DNA of 64,000 bases from Heliopora coerulea. Lineage: Eukaryota > Cnidaria > Anthozoa > Scleralcyonacea > Helioporidae. A program made the position numbers and the translations under genes. The stretch covers positions 1,794,001 through 1,858,000 of the forward strand of contig JASJOG010000050.1 of NCBI GenBank assembly GCA_030142905.1, written 5' to 3'. Position 1 is the stretch's first letter; the number at the start of each line of letters is the position of its first letter. This document shows positions 23,671-35,045 of this stretch, piece by piece. The notes below the pieces were generated by a model. It saw nothing but the letters and a program-made list of their open reading frames with translations. It did not search any database and was not told the DNA's origin.

Positions 23671-23699
23671 TTTCCACTCTATTTCAGAGTCATCATCAG
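23671..23699 (-). ncRNA. Hammerhead ribozyme-like core (minus)
   Basis: Minus-strand CTGATGA (complement of 23693-23699) is followed by a GACTCT/AGAGTG-type stem II and GAAA (complement of 23671-23674). It mirrors the + strand motif at 24026. Confidence 0.45.
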
Positions 23700-24025
23700 A
23701 CCAAGTAATTTACAAAAGCTAAGTTATATATGTGTACAATTACAAGGATGATGTCATCGGTTACTAACAACGAAATTAACATAGTCGGATATTAGCACAT
23801 GTCAGATTGACAGCTGTACAAGAGAAAAGCCAGATAATTGTCGAGTGGCTGAGAAATGTGGAAATATCGGTTAATAACTGTTAATAACGGTTAATAAATG
23901 TTAATGACCGGTTAATGAATGTTAATAAATGTTAATAACCGATGACATCATCCTTGTAATTGTGTATATATGTATATATATATATATATATATATAACTT
24001 AGTGAGCTTTTGTAAATCACTTGGT

Positions 24026-24055
24026 CTGATGATGACTCTGAAATAGAGCCGAAAT
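24026..24055 (+). ncRNA. Hammerhead ribozyme-like core (plus)
   Basis: CTGATGA at 24026-24032 is followed by stem II GACTCT pairing with AGAGCC (one mismatch) and by GAAAT at 24051. The core is complete but stem II is imperfect. Confidence 0.45.
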
Positions 24056-24189
24056 ATTACCGTTTTCAACCTGTCTGTTTCTTGTTTTGACTTGAATATG
24101 AAGTCACAAGATGACATTTTTCGGTTTGTGTTTTATCCTTTACTTTTTCGAATTGCCCTCTGGTTGTGGTTTTTGGACGTAATGGTTAT

Positions 24190-24840
24190 CCCAGCCAACT
24201 TTGGGATAGGTTTCTTAATAAAATGTTCGATCTCAAGCTTATTTCTTTCAATGTTCCTAAGAAAATCATTTACTTCTGCAGTCCGTTCACTGGCCTTCAC
24301 AGTCTCTAGATTCGCATCCAGGATTCATAATCTTAGTTCTTCGGCGTTTACACATATCAACATCCGCTTCGTCTTCCGTCCCACAAAACGTCTTAGTCAT
24401 TTCTTCCCTGTCAAGGACAGGCTTCCAAAACGTTTGCGATCTCACATGCTTTATTCATTTACGTGTCAATGGTGTCACGGATTGCATGAAAGGCAAACAG
24501 CTCGTCATTTACACACGCGAGCCTCAGACCATTTGGGAGTCTCTCCTCTGACAGGAAAAATAACATGCTAATCCTCCTCCTTCCAATATCTTCGCCTATC
24601 TTTCTGAAACCGGTCACTCAGCTACAGTAAACGATTTCCGTATTCTATCTGCTTGCACCTCACGTTCAGAACTATTAATTCGAGAAAATCTTCTTATTCG
24701 CAAATTAGACCGCTCTCTCAACGCAAATATCGGGTCTGTTCCTCTTCCTTTATTCTAACCCTCTTGCTCAATTTAACCTCCGCGGTCACTTTTCATTCTG
24801 TCATTTAATGTTATAGTATATGTCATGTAATTTAACCCGT
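24190..24840 (+). pseudogene. Penelope-like element C-terminal part with GIY-YIG region
   Basis: The frame continues after the insertion: FGIGFLIKCSISSLFLSMF, then SSAFTHINIRFVFRPTKRL and VYSFTCQWCHGLHERQTARHLHTRASDHLG (about 24445-24535), where the nuclease block normally reads C..C...YVGET.R.L..R..EH. The GIY-YIG glycine/tyrosine positions have decayed. Degenerate C-terminal tail sequence follows to about 24760. Confidence 0.65.
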
Positions 24841-24883
24841 ATAAACTACCTATATATTGTAATCTAAGAATGTATCCGTCACT

Positions 24884-24911
24884 CTGATGATTTTACTGGT
24901 TGGAACGAAAC
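24884..24911 (+). ncRNA. Possible hammerhead ribozyme core, weak
   Basis: CTGATGA at 24884-24890 is followed 16 bases later by GAAAC at 24907-24911, just downstream of the Penelope ORF as expected for its terminal repeat. Stem II (TTTT with GGAA) would be only weak G-U/A-U pairing. Confidence 0.35.
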
Positions 24912-25138
24912 GTTAGCCTTTCGTTTAATGAATTGTTCTTCCAATTTTATCATGGCTTTGTTTCGCATTTTGTGTTGGGCACTTATTTTATCTTAGTTCA
25001 GTGTTCCCAAATTTAACTTGGACGTTTTATTTTTTGTCTCAAATCAGTGGTCAATGTGATTGGTGCATACAAGTAAGTGCGAAGAGTGGGCATAACGCAA
25101 TTTTTTGAAGTATTTATCATTTGTTTAGTTTTGTTAGG

Positions 25139-25198
25139 ATTAGGGCGGCAATTTTTGCTAGCGCCCTGGGTGACCATTCTCCACGATACGCCACTGCT
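25139..25198. repeat. Terminal fragment of the 9186-10341 transposon family
   Basis: GGGCGGCAATTTTTGCTAGCGCCCTGGGTGACCATTCTC...GATACGCCACTG is the reverse complement of the left end of the element at 9186. Only the terminus is present. Confidence 0.65.
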
Positions 25199-25389
25199 TC
25201 TACCTCTTGTATCTTTCCTCTTCCTATCCTCTTCTGCTGCTTATTCGTCAAATTCATTTTTTGAAACGTCATCGTCGATATCTGCAAGTTGATCTGTAAG
25301 CACGACAGATACTACCTGCACAATTGTGAAATCTCGCTCTCATTTATCTGTCTTGGGAAAACACCTTATTAATTGTGGTTTCAGACAAT

Positions 25390-25690
25390 TATTCATGCTT
25401 CAGTAATGTGCATCATTGTGTGAAGTGCGTTTGCTGGTCGTGTCACCCCAGATGCAGTAGAACTCGTATCAATCATCGCTGATGTGAACCTCATCAGTAG
25501 TTCGAGGTAGAACACCTTAATGAGTCGTGGGTCTAGAAGTTGGTGAACTGACTTTTTGTTCACCGATGTGAAAATTATTTTAATGCTTGTAAACTCTTCG
25601 TTAATTTCTGCTGGATGACACCTGGCGCTATCCGTGAGGAAGAGCACAGATGTACTGTTCGCAAATGTTCGCAAATGCGACTTCGGACGA
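25390..25690 (-). pseudogene. pogo/Tigger-type DDE transposase fragment
   Basis: The minus-strand ORF of 93 residues contains VLFLTDSARCHPAEINEEFTSIKIIFTSVNKKSVHQLLDPRLIKVFY. This parallels the pogo/Tigger DDE_1 core (L..D.A..H......I...FLP.N.TS..QPLDQG.I...K), with the catalytic Asp in LTDSA retained and the DQG motif changed to DPR. It is truncated on both sides, with decayed sequence to about 25,950. Confidence 0.6.
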
Positions 25691-25949
25691 CGTTATCTTC
25701 TCGATCTGGTGAGCTGTCACGAATACGCGAGTGGAGACCATAAACGCTCATGTGTCTTTATTCAATATAAAGCGAGTCCAACTGTTCTACAACGTAAACA
25801 CAACAAACCTCCAAAGGTTTGGCCTCTTTCCGCTCACCACTGACCTTAAAACTTACAACCCCCGTTGGGAAAACCACGAACAGTTCAGTGTATATGTCTT
25901 GCTTCGTACCGTCTCGGACGAATCCTATTTACAACTATAACTACATCCC

Positions 25950-26590
25950 CCCAGCGGTTCTATTTCGACACAAAAAAGGCGCGACAATGTCTTCGTCGGT
26001 TAATCGGAGAGCGTTCGGTAACATGTACCATCACGTCTAAGTTGCTTATTAAGTACATTAAGGACCTTAAGTGAAATATCTGCCGACATCAAGCCTCAGG
26101 TTACCTAAGTTAGATAACTGATAACATGGTCTATTTTATTCCCTTTAAGCAGTGCGGAATTTTTTATTTGCGTGTCACAGTTGGTTTTATTTCACTTTGG
26201 CCAGCACTATTTGCTATGAAAGCGATTGTGAGCTATTGTTTGCTTTCCTCAGGAACTGTTTGCCAGAGAAGCCTGCTTTCATCAAGGTTCTACATGTTTT
26301 CACTGGTGTACCCCTCGAAAATTCCAGTAATCTTTCTTTCCATGAATCAACAGTTGCATGTTTACTTCGCCAAATTCACCACTTACGATCACTCTTTTTT
26401 AAAATTATTTTAAGCTTTCTTTTATTCTGAACGTTAACCTCCAGAACTCTTTGGCATCTGACTATCAAAAGGTGCAAAAATATTCGAGTGTTTTACCGAA
26501 ATTACAATAACTTCTACTCTAGGTGCTGTAGTAACTATCTATTTACAAGTTGAAACTACGTTCAAACTCTATTATACTACGCACTATATT
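25950..26590. other. Non-coding intron
   Basis: Short overlapping ORFs here (25819-26430) show no domain signature, and three frames are open at once, which argues against coding. Confidence 0.45.
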
Positions 26591-27480
26591 AACTATTTAC
26601 AAATTGTGAAGTAATTAAGGTTATATGGCAAAGGTTCCAGCTTTGATACTGTCTGAATTACAATTACCTTCACCATTTGTTTCGCTTCTAAGAATAGCGT
26701 TAAACTGTTTGATTCACCATTTACTTCCTTTTGGATGTTTTTATAAACTGTTCCACAGCCTTGTTCCAGAATAGCCACTACTTTTTTGATAAAATTTGTG
26801 TTTGGTTCTTGCACTGCAAAATCAGTATGCACGATAATCTCGTAAATTGTAATTTACGTTCTTGTAGGTACTAAACATTCTGGTCGTTCTTTCAGGAAGC
26901 TCCTTATTATTAATTTTGTACATAAACACTGCTTTATTTTTTACCCTACAGTCCTTCATTGGTTGCAAGTTAAGGTCGTTTAGCACATCACTTGTGCTAA
27001 TTTTGTAAGATTTGCAATTGATGAAGTTCTTGCAACTTCCCTAACCAATAATTGTTGCAATTGTTCCAAACAAGGCTGCAATAGTCAAAATGCAGCAAAA
27101 TCATAGCATTATATACGGCAATGAATGTTGACTTAGAACTTGTCCTTTCATTCGCCTGAAAAAAATTTGTGATAATATAATTGTGTTTTTCCATGAGAGT
27201 TGCGCGTCAACGATAATCTCCAGTATTTTAGCATGTTTTACTCTATTGATAGTTGTCTCACCTAAGCTAATCGAAGGAACACAATAATTACTAGCCGATT
27301 CCAAGAACCTCTTATCATATATTTCCTTCTACTCATTGTTTAGGTTTAATTTATTTGCCAATAACCATCTAAATTAGTGTTTAGATGGGTTTTTATCTAG
27401 TTAATTGACCATCCGCTAGTCCTTAGATTAGCATCATCGGCAAACATACTACCCGATGCGGACAACAGGCAGTTTAGTTA
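26590..27480 (-). pseudogene. CR1/L2/Jockey-type LINE, RT C-terminal fragment
   Basis: The minus strand shows CVPSISLGETTINRVKHAKILEIIVDAQLSWKN (27304-27180), corresponding to the LNG..I..V...KYLGV.ID..L.W block. It is followed in another frame by IAVYNAMILLHFDYCSLVWNNC (27120-27050) and by a C-terminal tail to about 26600 ending NSLTLFLEAKQ. Frameshifts and truncation show it is dead. Confidence 0.7.
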
Positions 27481-27687
27481 GTCTTAAAATATAATGGTCA
27501 TAAATTGAAGCTTTGGGGTATTACACAATGGACGACGTGTGTTTGGGGTACATGGGCATGTACAGATGAATACTTTAGAAATTAATATGGGTGTCCAAAT
27601 CCCACCTCATAAGTTCGCATTACGAAACGAAGTCTTTCCTTTTAGAAGTTAAAGCACATATTTAATAGAATTCTCTATAATTGAATT

Positions 27688-27893
27688 TAATAATAATTAC
27701 ACAAGTGATTATTGAAAATCCTGCGTGGTGATTGGCCAGAAAATTACCCCATAAATCTCGATATTCACCTACACGTGAAAATATCAGTAAAGGCTCTGAA
27801 GCAATATAGCGGCTACCTTTGAAAATGTTACAGAGGAGATTTTAAAAGTGCTACTTCACTACTTCCTTTCAAATAATCACCTGTGTAATTATA
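27688..27893. mobile_element. Short TIR element (MITE)
   Basis: AATAATTACACAAGTGATTATT at 27688-27709 and AATAATCACCTGTGTAATTAT at 27873-27893 form imperfect terminal inverted repeats around a non-coding core. The sequence just right (ACAATTATTCGCCGAAGGTGAAG) resembles the MITE family at 2306. Confidence 0.5.
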
Positions 27894-27899
27894 TTAAAA

Positions 27900-30600
27900 C
27901 AATTATTCGCCGAAGGTGAAGCGAATATTCTTGAATAAAAACCACTCAGGCTAAAACTCTACTCAGTCAAAGACGAACGTTTTTGGTCAATTCAATAATT
28001 AGTTGGATAACTTGAATATCGTCCAGTTGATCGAAAACATTTGTTTTCTACATTTGCCGAAATTAACGGAGTAAAATATGTTTCATTTCAAAGAATTTTT
28101 GGCCACTTTTAAATCTTTTTTGTGTGTCTCTGAATTACAATATCATTTTGAATATTATGAAGAAATATGAAGAATCAAAATCTTTTATTCTAGTCAAATT
28201 TATTGTGAGGATGTCCATTACTTTCACTAGAATTGGATTGACATAAACGTCCAGACAGCTTAGGTTTATTGCTACTTGTGCATTGACACGAAATAAAAGG
28301 TCTTCTTGTGTTTTATCAAATGAAGTGCGCATTCCATGATCGTAACTTTAGATCATTATGTCTTTTTGATCCAAGGAATTAAGATTCAGTCGTTGTTGGA
28401 CTAGACTTTTTGTTTTAACTTTTGCAATAGAATGCCTTACTTATGGGACAATTTTCAATAAATCTTTATACAAAAGGAAAATTGAAAGACTTTAATCTAG
28501 ACAGACCTTCGGAACCTTGGATTATATAATTAATCATGGTCATCTTTTAGCCGAAAGTCTTTTAAAAGCAACGAAAATTAAAAATGACAATTGAGAAATT
28601 GCCGATAATTGATAACCCCCAATTTAGACTCTCCAACCTGCGCAGTCTGCTTGAAGTGGCGGGGACAGAAAATGTGATCAATGAAAAACATCAAAAAATA
28701 ATTCTGCCCATGAAAATCCTAGCTTTTTGCTTAATGACAACTATAAACACAACCATAAGGAAAGTATTAAATTCACAACAAGCTTAGGATCAAGACCTTT
28801 ATTAGTTCCGCGCTTCTAGTCTGTCTATCACATGGTTTTACAAGTACTTCTCACTCATCGGTTTTCACATAACACTTTGTTTTAACAGGCAGTTCAGACG
28901 ATACTTACATAGGAAAAAGGTTATCCACGCCATTGTGTCCAGACTTTTCAGTTATTTTCCGGGCTTTTCACACTAATCTTTTCGGGTGTTTTCCTCGTCC
29001 ATCTTCAGGTCCTTTGATGTTTTAGGAAAGGTATGCAGTGAAAAAAGAATCCAACTTCGGAAGAAGTCGTTTGGACAAAGTCCAATAGTATGTGCTATTG
29101 ATGTATGCAATGCGACTCTGGATGAGTCTGAGAATACTATTTTTTCATATTTCAAATTTAAAGTTTAACTGTGCATATGTTATTCCATTTTAAAGTAGGA
29201 TAAATTTTTAAATCTTAGTTGTAAAAATTGTATTATAATCATTTTCTAATTGTTACGCTCACCTTGTGATTCACATTGTAAATTAGCGGTAGTTTGCTAT
29301 TAAATGTGGAATGAAGTCCCGTCAACATCACATTAACATTAACATTAACAAGAACACAGAAATGCCAAGGCCTTGCATTACTACAGTTCATCCAGTTGTT
29401 GAACATAATACCTAGTCTTTTGATATTATATTCGACTAAACTTAGTGCTCAGTTTGTGGTGGCCATAGTAAAACTTCCCTGAAATTAAATTTGCAAACCC
29501 TGGCTACCACTTCGTCCCTTCTTACTGAGTTGTCGAATACTATTTTTATTTTTTGGGGTTTTTTTTTGGGGGGGTTCAATATTTTAGAAATATACTATTT
29601 AAAGAAGAGAAACGCGGTATGTCGTTTTTTGCCGTATAGTGATTGTCCAATTTCTTTATATGATTGCAAATTTAAATAATCTGAACGCCGGCCATTTTCT
29701 AGCAACCTTGATGCCAGTCTCTGCATTTGCAATATGGTGTACTTGAGTCCACCATAATCGAGCTATGTATTCTTTTTACTATTAATACATAGCTTCAAGC
29801 CGAGACATTATGTTTTCCCTATCGCCTCATGTATACATAGATCTCATGTACGTCCAGTCTGCACTGTAGGCTAGTGCCCGGTGAAGAAGTGTCCTCGTCC
29901 AGTCGGGCTCTCGACCGTCGTACCACGCTTTGAGTCGTAGGCGAGGTGATAAGATATCATAATTTGTCCTTTATTAGTTCCCATCAGGATTTCATAAATC
30001 GTTCCTAGGGGGTAATTTTGTAAATACTGAGTGAGAAATTCGGTCTGCGTTAAAAATGTTAAACGCTGTTTTCGGCTCCTATCTCCAAAATCCTTGGCTA
30101 TTTCAAATCCAGTAGAACATGGCGCCCCGCAGTAATTTGTCGGCATTAATTAAAATAACATTTTTCGTCATTTTGTTGATGGAACTTGACATATCCACCG
30201 AAAGAAAACTATCCAGATTAATCTGTTATTGAAGATGATGAAGTATTGACCGGATTATTATTTTATATTTTAACCTTGTAGTCCTCTTAAAGCCTGTGGG
30301 CCAGCTTCTGTTTAAACAGAGAGCTTGAGGTGTCAGCGCATTGTAGTTATTATAATAGTCTAAGCAAAATATCAAAACTACTCAAATTCAAATGGGAATC
30401 AATTGACGGTACTGAATTGGACACTGGAGGAGATAACTTGTCATAAGCAGTGTCCAAGAATATTATATTCGATACGTAATACTAATTATTTGTATGGCCA
30501 GTTAATGTAACTGTTTTCAAACTGCTTTTTAGTCTTTGAGTCACAGCTTTATACTCTGCCCGCCAATCGAAACCACCTCATCTTGGCCATAAACCAGTTC
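27900..30600. other. Non-coding intron with low-information repeats
   Basis: No coding exon was recognised. A C-G-rich patch at 29870-29950 (TCGACCGTCGTACCACGCTT...GGCGAGGTGATAAG) shares motifs with 35,450-35,495 (CCGTCGTACCGCGCTTCG...GAGGCGATAA) and is probably a dispersed repeat. A poly-T/poly-G run lies at about 29549-29576. Confidence 0.5.
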
Positions 30601-30610
30601 TGCATTCTAT

Positions 30611-30996
30611 CGCAATGCACATTGAAGCAGTTTGATGTTTGAGAAACGTGAGAGCTTGGATATATTAAGGTAGATGAACGATCTTCAAGCTCAATACTCA
30701 GAAAATGATTTCTGAGCCCCAGACGGGGATCGAACCCGCAACCTTCTGATGACCGGTTAGACGCTCTAACCATTGAGCTACCGAGACTCAGATGGTGAGC
30801 TAAGGTGCAAGGTGGCTTCCGCTCAGGTCGCACATATATATCGAATTTGCACCTTAGCTCACCATCTGAGTCTCGGTAGCTCAATGGTTAGAGCGTCTAA
30901 CCGGTCATCAGAAGGTTGCGGGTTCGATCCCCGTCTGGGGCTCAGAAATCATTTTCTGAGTATTGAGCTTGAAGATCGTTCATCTACCGCAATGCA

Positions 30997-31000
<4 letters not shown>
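30611..31000. mobile_element. SINE inverted dimer with 13-bp TSD
   Basis: Positions 30669-30810 are the exact reverse complement, as far as checked, of 30847-30988 around a 36-bp spacer. Each arm is a tRNA-derived SINE head with perfect Pol III boxes (TAGCTCAATGG and GGTTCGATCC). CGCAATGCACATT occurs at 30611-30623 and 30988-31000, as a target duplication would. Open frames at 30549-30884 (-) and 30773-31168 (+) are the same SINE read in protein and are not genes. Confidence 0.8.

Positions 31001-31060
<60 letters not shown>
31000..31060. repeat. (CA)n microsatellite followed by poly-A
   Basis: About 21 CA units run into about 18 A residues directly downstream of the SINE dimer. It could be the retroposed tail of the SINE or an expanded microsatellite. 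Confidence 0.9.
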
Positions 31061-31229
31061 TTCATGGCGTCCCATTTTGAAATAAATTGGACTGGAAGAC
31101 ATGAAAAGATACATCGAACATTTTGTTTTTGCACCTGGATGCCAGCCCACTTAAGATGTGTCCAATAGATCGGATGACCGAATGATCTTTGCCTTCAGTA
31201 ATATAATCTTTTAAAACTGCTTTCTTTAG

Positions 31230-31472
31230 ATGCTCGGATGAAATGCCCAGGTGATCGATCCCTTGAGCTAAATTTTACTTGGTTCTCGTACTCATTTAGA
31301 GATGATAAGAACACTATGACGTTTTTCAGTATTGTTGGTGGTAATACTACAGTGAAAGGCCTACTGTATGTTGATGAAAAGTTGAAAAATCCAGATAACA
31401 CAAATTTCGATATAAAACTCGTTGGTGACACAAAGGCTGGAAACTTTTTGGAGAATGCATGCAGACTGAAAG
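31230..31472 (+). CDS. Exon of Ig-superfamily-like membrane protein (membrane-proximal domain)
   Basis: A 243-bp exon (81 residues) has its acceptor AG at 31228-31229 after TTTCTTT and its donor GTAAAT at 31473. Both junctions are phase 1. The product ARMKCPGDRSLELNFTWFSY... contains an NFTWFSY strand comparable to VVFTWCV in the 1302-1712 exon, plus N-glycosylation sites (NFT, NTT), and ends FLENACRLK. One cysteine lies near each end, consistent with an intradomain disulphide. It splices in frame to the transmembrane exon at 44503. Confidence 0.65.
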
Positions 31473-31479
31473 GTAAATT

Positions 31480-33915
31480 TTATTATGGTTTTTGATGTAG
31501 TGTTAGATATTGCCTAGCCGTTTTGAGCTTATCCACAATAACATCCCTATATGCTGCTCGAAATGACATTGTACTTGGATACTTTCTTGGACAAACGTAA
31601 CCAGTTGAAAGCATGACCTAACGTTATTATTTAAAGTTCCTAACAGAATGCAGTAGTTTTGCAAGACTTTTAGTTTACCAAAACGCGAGTGAAACCGGTA
31701 ATAATAAAAGAAGTAGATGTCAACTGGTCCATTTCCGTATGTAAACTGAGGGTTTATTTTTGATTACCGCTCACAAAAGTTCGATTTTATAAAATTTATT
31801 TTTGGTAGGAACCAAAGTTAGCACCATTCGGAAAAGGGTGTAACCAATAATTAAGGTAACACTGTTTCTGCTGACAATAAGTAGAATTGTGTTGTCATAT
31901 AGATAACATGGGTGAAATCCTTTACCGAAGTGTTGATGTATTGACAGTTTTCCATCGTGCTTATGCCAGAAATTCTTCCCAACTTTCGAACATCAACGTT
32001 AAACTCGACAAAAGTCAGGTATTAATTTACAAATGATGCATGGCTTATTCGTTCAAATCTACGAAAAACGTGCCTACTCGTAATTATAAATATTTGTTTT
32101 ACTTCACATCCCCTCCCGGAGAGCCATTAGAAGTAAATTTTTTGAATTGTACAGAATGTATCCAAAAGTCTTTGGTATTACAATTAATGGAATAGAAAAG
32201 TACTTACACTGAAAATACGTCCACGCAACAAATCTTCGCTCACCTTTCGAGTATAGTTTTTCAATATTGTCAAAAACCCTGAAATTTAACCTTTGATAAG
32301 CAAATCGTCCGTCTTATAAATGGAAGAGTGAACGCAATAAAAATAGTTAAATATAAAAAAATAAAAAGCCCTGAACGATTCGGCCACAAAAGAACAAGAA
32401 AAACAATTGGAAATTTTTTTATATGTAAATTGCTAATCGTCATGTTTACATTTAAAAGCTTTAGTTCTGTTTTAAAATGTTTGGTGAGAGTGAACTTTAA
32501 CGGATTACAAATGCTATAGTTAACACTAGTGACATAACGACGTAGGGGATGAACATTACAACACAAAAGATCAGGCTTTTTTCATATGTCCTTAATTCCG
32601 TATTGTCATGCTATTTCACTTTCACTATGCTACTTAGTTTACACTATCGATATATCGATAGGAAATGGGTGTCTTTTGCTTTCGCTTGACTCCGTTATCT
32701 CGTTATTTTGTTTAGTGTAAACCAAGCTTAACAGATTTATTCTTACAATTAAAACAATGAATGCTCGGGCCAGGACCCTGTATCAGGTGCTTGCTTGTAG
32801 TATTTCGTGTGGCTTTCCACTTATAATTTTTACGCAATTTGCTTTAAAGTAAGGCGGACAGTCTGTTCATGCAATGAACAGACTGTCCGTCTTAAAATAT
32901 ATACCGTTCTGACATGTTACCTGTCGGAGAGCAATACCACGGACTGCTCATGATTAAAAACCTTTTTGACATTTTGTCATTAAAAAGTTGAAGAATTCTA
33001 CGTTATCTCAAAATTGGTTACAAACGTCTGGGAGGTACTATTATAAAGATTTATACTATTCATCCAGAGATATGAGACTTTAATGACGAAGATGAAACGA
33101 ATTACGCAATTGACAAAGAAAACATGAGCAAGTTCTGCAATTTTACGGTAGACCGCAAACCGGAAAATACAAAACAGAAAACAAAATACGACAATTAAAC
33201 ACGATAAAACTTTTGTGGAAAGAAGAACGAGTAGGGAGAAGTAAAATACGAAGTTTTTCCGCGGTTAAACCTTCTGCTCATGTTTATTTTTGAAGAAATA
33301 AGAAAGAAAAATAGCGAAGCGTATAAACCCGCAACTCTAACGGCTTTTCAACCAAGTATTCACACTGCAAATTCTTCAAAACTTGTCAAGATTTTTTGTC
33401 CTTATTTTAAGAAATATTGTCTTGTTTTAAGTTTTTGTTTCAAAATTCAAGGAAACTAATCTTGGCAAGAGAAATAATCTTGATTTCAAAATTACAGTTT
33501 CTTGTTTCAGGATTCTGTAATTTTGTTCTAAGAAAAAAAAATCTTAATGGCGATAGATTGGAAAATTTTCTACTCATTATAAGAAAGTTTCTCCTCTCCT
33601 AAGATTTTGTTTCCTAGCCGGAGGATATAAAAATAATAAATAGGAAATAAAAATTAATAAAATAAGGGGAGAGGACCATAAGCTACACTAAAATAGTAAT
33701 TAAATACACATTTATGATCACTTTATAAAAAATTAAGGATTGGCACTCTTTAATGACATTCATTTTTCAAGAAAGCCTCCGAGTAAATCCTCAGCTGCAC
33801 TAGACAGATCATTAAAATATATATATATATAAGACAGTCAATCGCATAGCAATATTAAAACCTAATAGTACAAAGGGTTATCTCCTACAACATGCTGTTC
33901 AATGATATCTCTTAA
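31480..33915. other. Non-coding intron
   Basis: No exon was recognised. It contains the hairpin at 32851-32893 and AT-rich sequence. ORFs at 32270-32566 (-) and 33417-33602 (+) have no motif. Confidence 0.5.
32851..32893. repeat. Hairpin, 20-bp arms
   Basis: AAGGCGGACAGTCTGTTCAT (32851-32870) pairs with 32874-32893 with one G-T mismatch around a 3-base loop. It is very short for a MITE and may be a collapsed foldback. Confidence 0.75.
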
Positions 33916-33916
33916 A

Positions 33917-35045
33917 TCATATTGAGATAAGTTTATTTCCACTGTTTATTTTCACTAAAGAGTAAATATTAAAATCTAGCATTCTACTATGCAGGCGAAA
34001 TTTCATAGATACTACTGCACAAGGCTTCTCAACTTTGTATGCTGCCAAATTGGAATGAAATTCTTCAGTTTTCGAAGTAAAGTATTCAAAAAGGGCTTCT
34101 TCATTGGCCAACCAAATATTTTCAAGATGGCCAAACAAAGGCATCCTGTTTGGAAAGCTGGCATCAACTGCAATAATGCAACCTTTGCTAGTTGCATATT
34201 TTGTGCCATAAAGTTTAGTCTATTTGGATGTGTAAACTTTGTGGAGCATCTCTGACTTCAATGATAATTCAGCTTTTCTTTCATTCTTTGATGGAAGGCA
34301 GCAAATGCATGGTCTTCTACCTCCTTGGTTGAACCAAGTTCCTTTTCTATTTGAAACAGAGGAATATGACTTGGATTATTATTAAAGAAATTTGCACACT
34401 CATCAAGTTGATATCTCTCAGCTAATGATAAGCAAATATTCTTGAAGTTTTGTAAAGGTGCCAAATCTTTGAAGTAATTGTGCCTGGCTTCAAACCGAAG
34501 GCAGCTGTGTCGAACCAGAGGTCCAAGCTGTAACATCTGCTGAGGAATGTGAACCATGTCGTGCATCTTCGGTGTAATATTTACTGTTGGAAACAGCTTC
34601 TTGAAATTCTTTAAATGGGATTCTATGGCATCTTGTAGTTCCTGGATTCTTGGCCGGCTTGTAACAGGGGAGAAACACATCTGCACAATTGAGATGATCT
34701 CTAACAAGAAGCTGATAGAAGTGGTCTTCAACTGGAACAAATCCCTTCAAGGCAAAAGGCAAATACTTCAGGAAAATTATTGCTTGCTCAACAGTCAGGC
34801 ACATCTTGTAGGTTTCCTGACCATTGAATGTGGTTTCTCTCAATGGTGGATACCCCAAGATACCCCAAGGTTAACTGGCTAAATTTATTCAATTGTGCCA
34901 GCATCAAGAACCCACAATCAAAAACCTGTTGCATTGTAGAACGAACTGCATACTGCACTGACCCTTCAAGAAGTACGTGCATTATATCTTGAGGAAGTTG
35001 CTTGGTGATATCAAAGTGAGGTAGCTCACAACAAGTGTTCTAAAA
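33917..35045 (-). pseudogene. Degenerate tnp2/CACTA-like transposon protein
   Basis: Minus-strand segments in successive frames read DITKQLPQDIMHVLLEGSVQYAV (about 35025-34955), YKMCLTVEQAIIFLKYLPFAL, then NITPKMHDMVHIPQQMLQLGPLVRHSCLRFEARHNYFKDLA (about 34585-34460), and a C-terminal part to 33917. HDMxHVxLEG and PKMHxMxHxPxQxxxxGPLxxxxCMRFEAKHxYFK blocks are typical of a widespread metazoan transposon-derived family related to the EnSpm/CACTA tnp2 proteins. At least three frameshifts split it. The exact superfamily assignment is from pattern memory. Confidence 0.55.

Larger units (their letters stand above)
23599..24179. mobile_element. Palindromic hammerhead-bearing insertion with 10-bp TSD inside a Penelope RT
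   Basis: The direct repeat TAATGGTTAT occurs at 23589-23598 and 24180-24189 and brackets this segment. Its ends are inverted repeats: AAAGTAAAGGATAAAACACA...ATGTCATCTTGTGACTT near 23604-23650, mirrored at 24107-24163. Inner inverted copies of CTTGGTCTGATGATGACTCTGAAATAGAG lie at 23661-23704 (-) and 24020-24048 (+), each with a hammerhead-like core. The centre holds a GTTAATAA-type tandem array (23871-23940) and a (TA)n run (about 23965-23995). Confidence 0.65.

Noticed and set aside
28973..29030. Possible further hammerhead motif on the minus strand (CTGAAGA...GAAAA)
   Set aside because: Stem II could not be formed convincingly and no Penelope sequence adjoins it.
30860..30945. True tRNA gene
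   Set aside because: Pol III boxes are perfect, but the acceptor stem and anticodon arm do not close as a tRNA, and the sequence is part of a repeated SINE with a mirrored copy.
30549..31168. Pair of similar ORFs on opposite strands
   Set aside because: They encode the same phrase because they are the two arms of the SINE inverted dimer.
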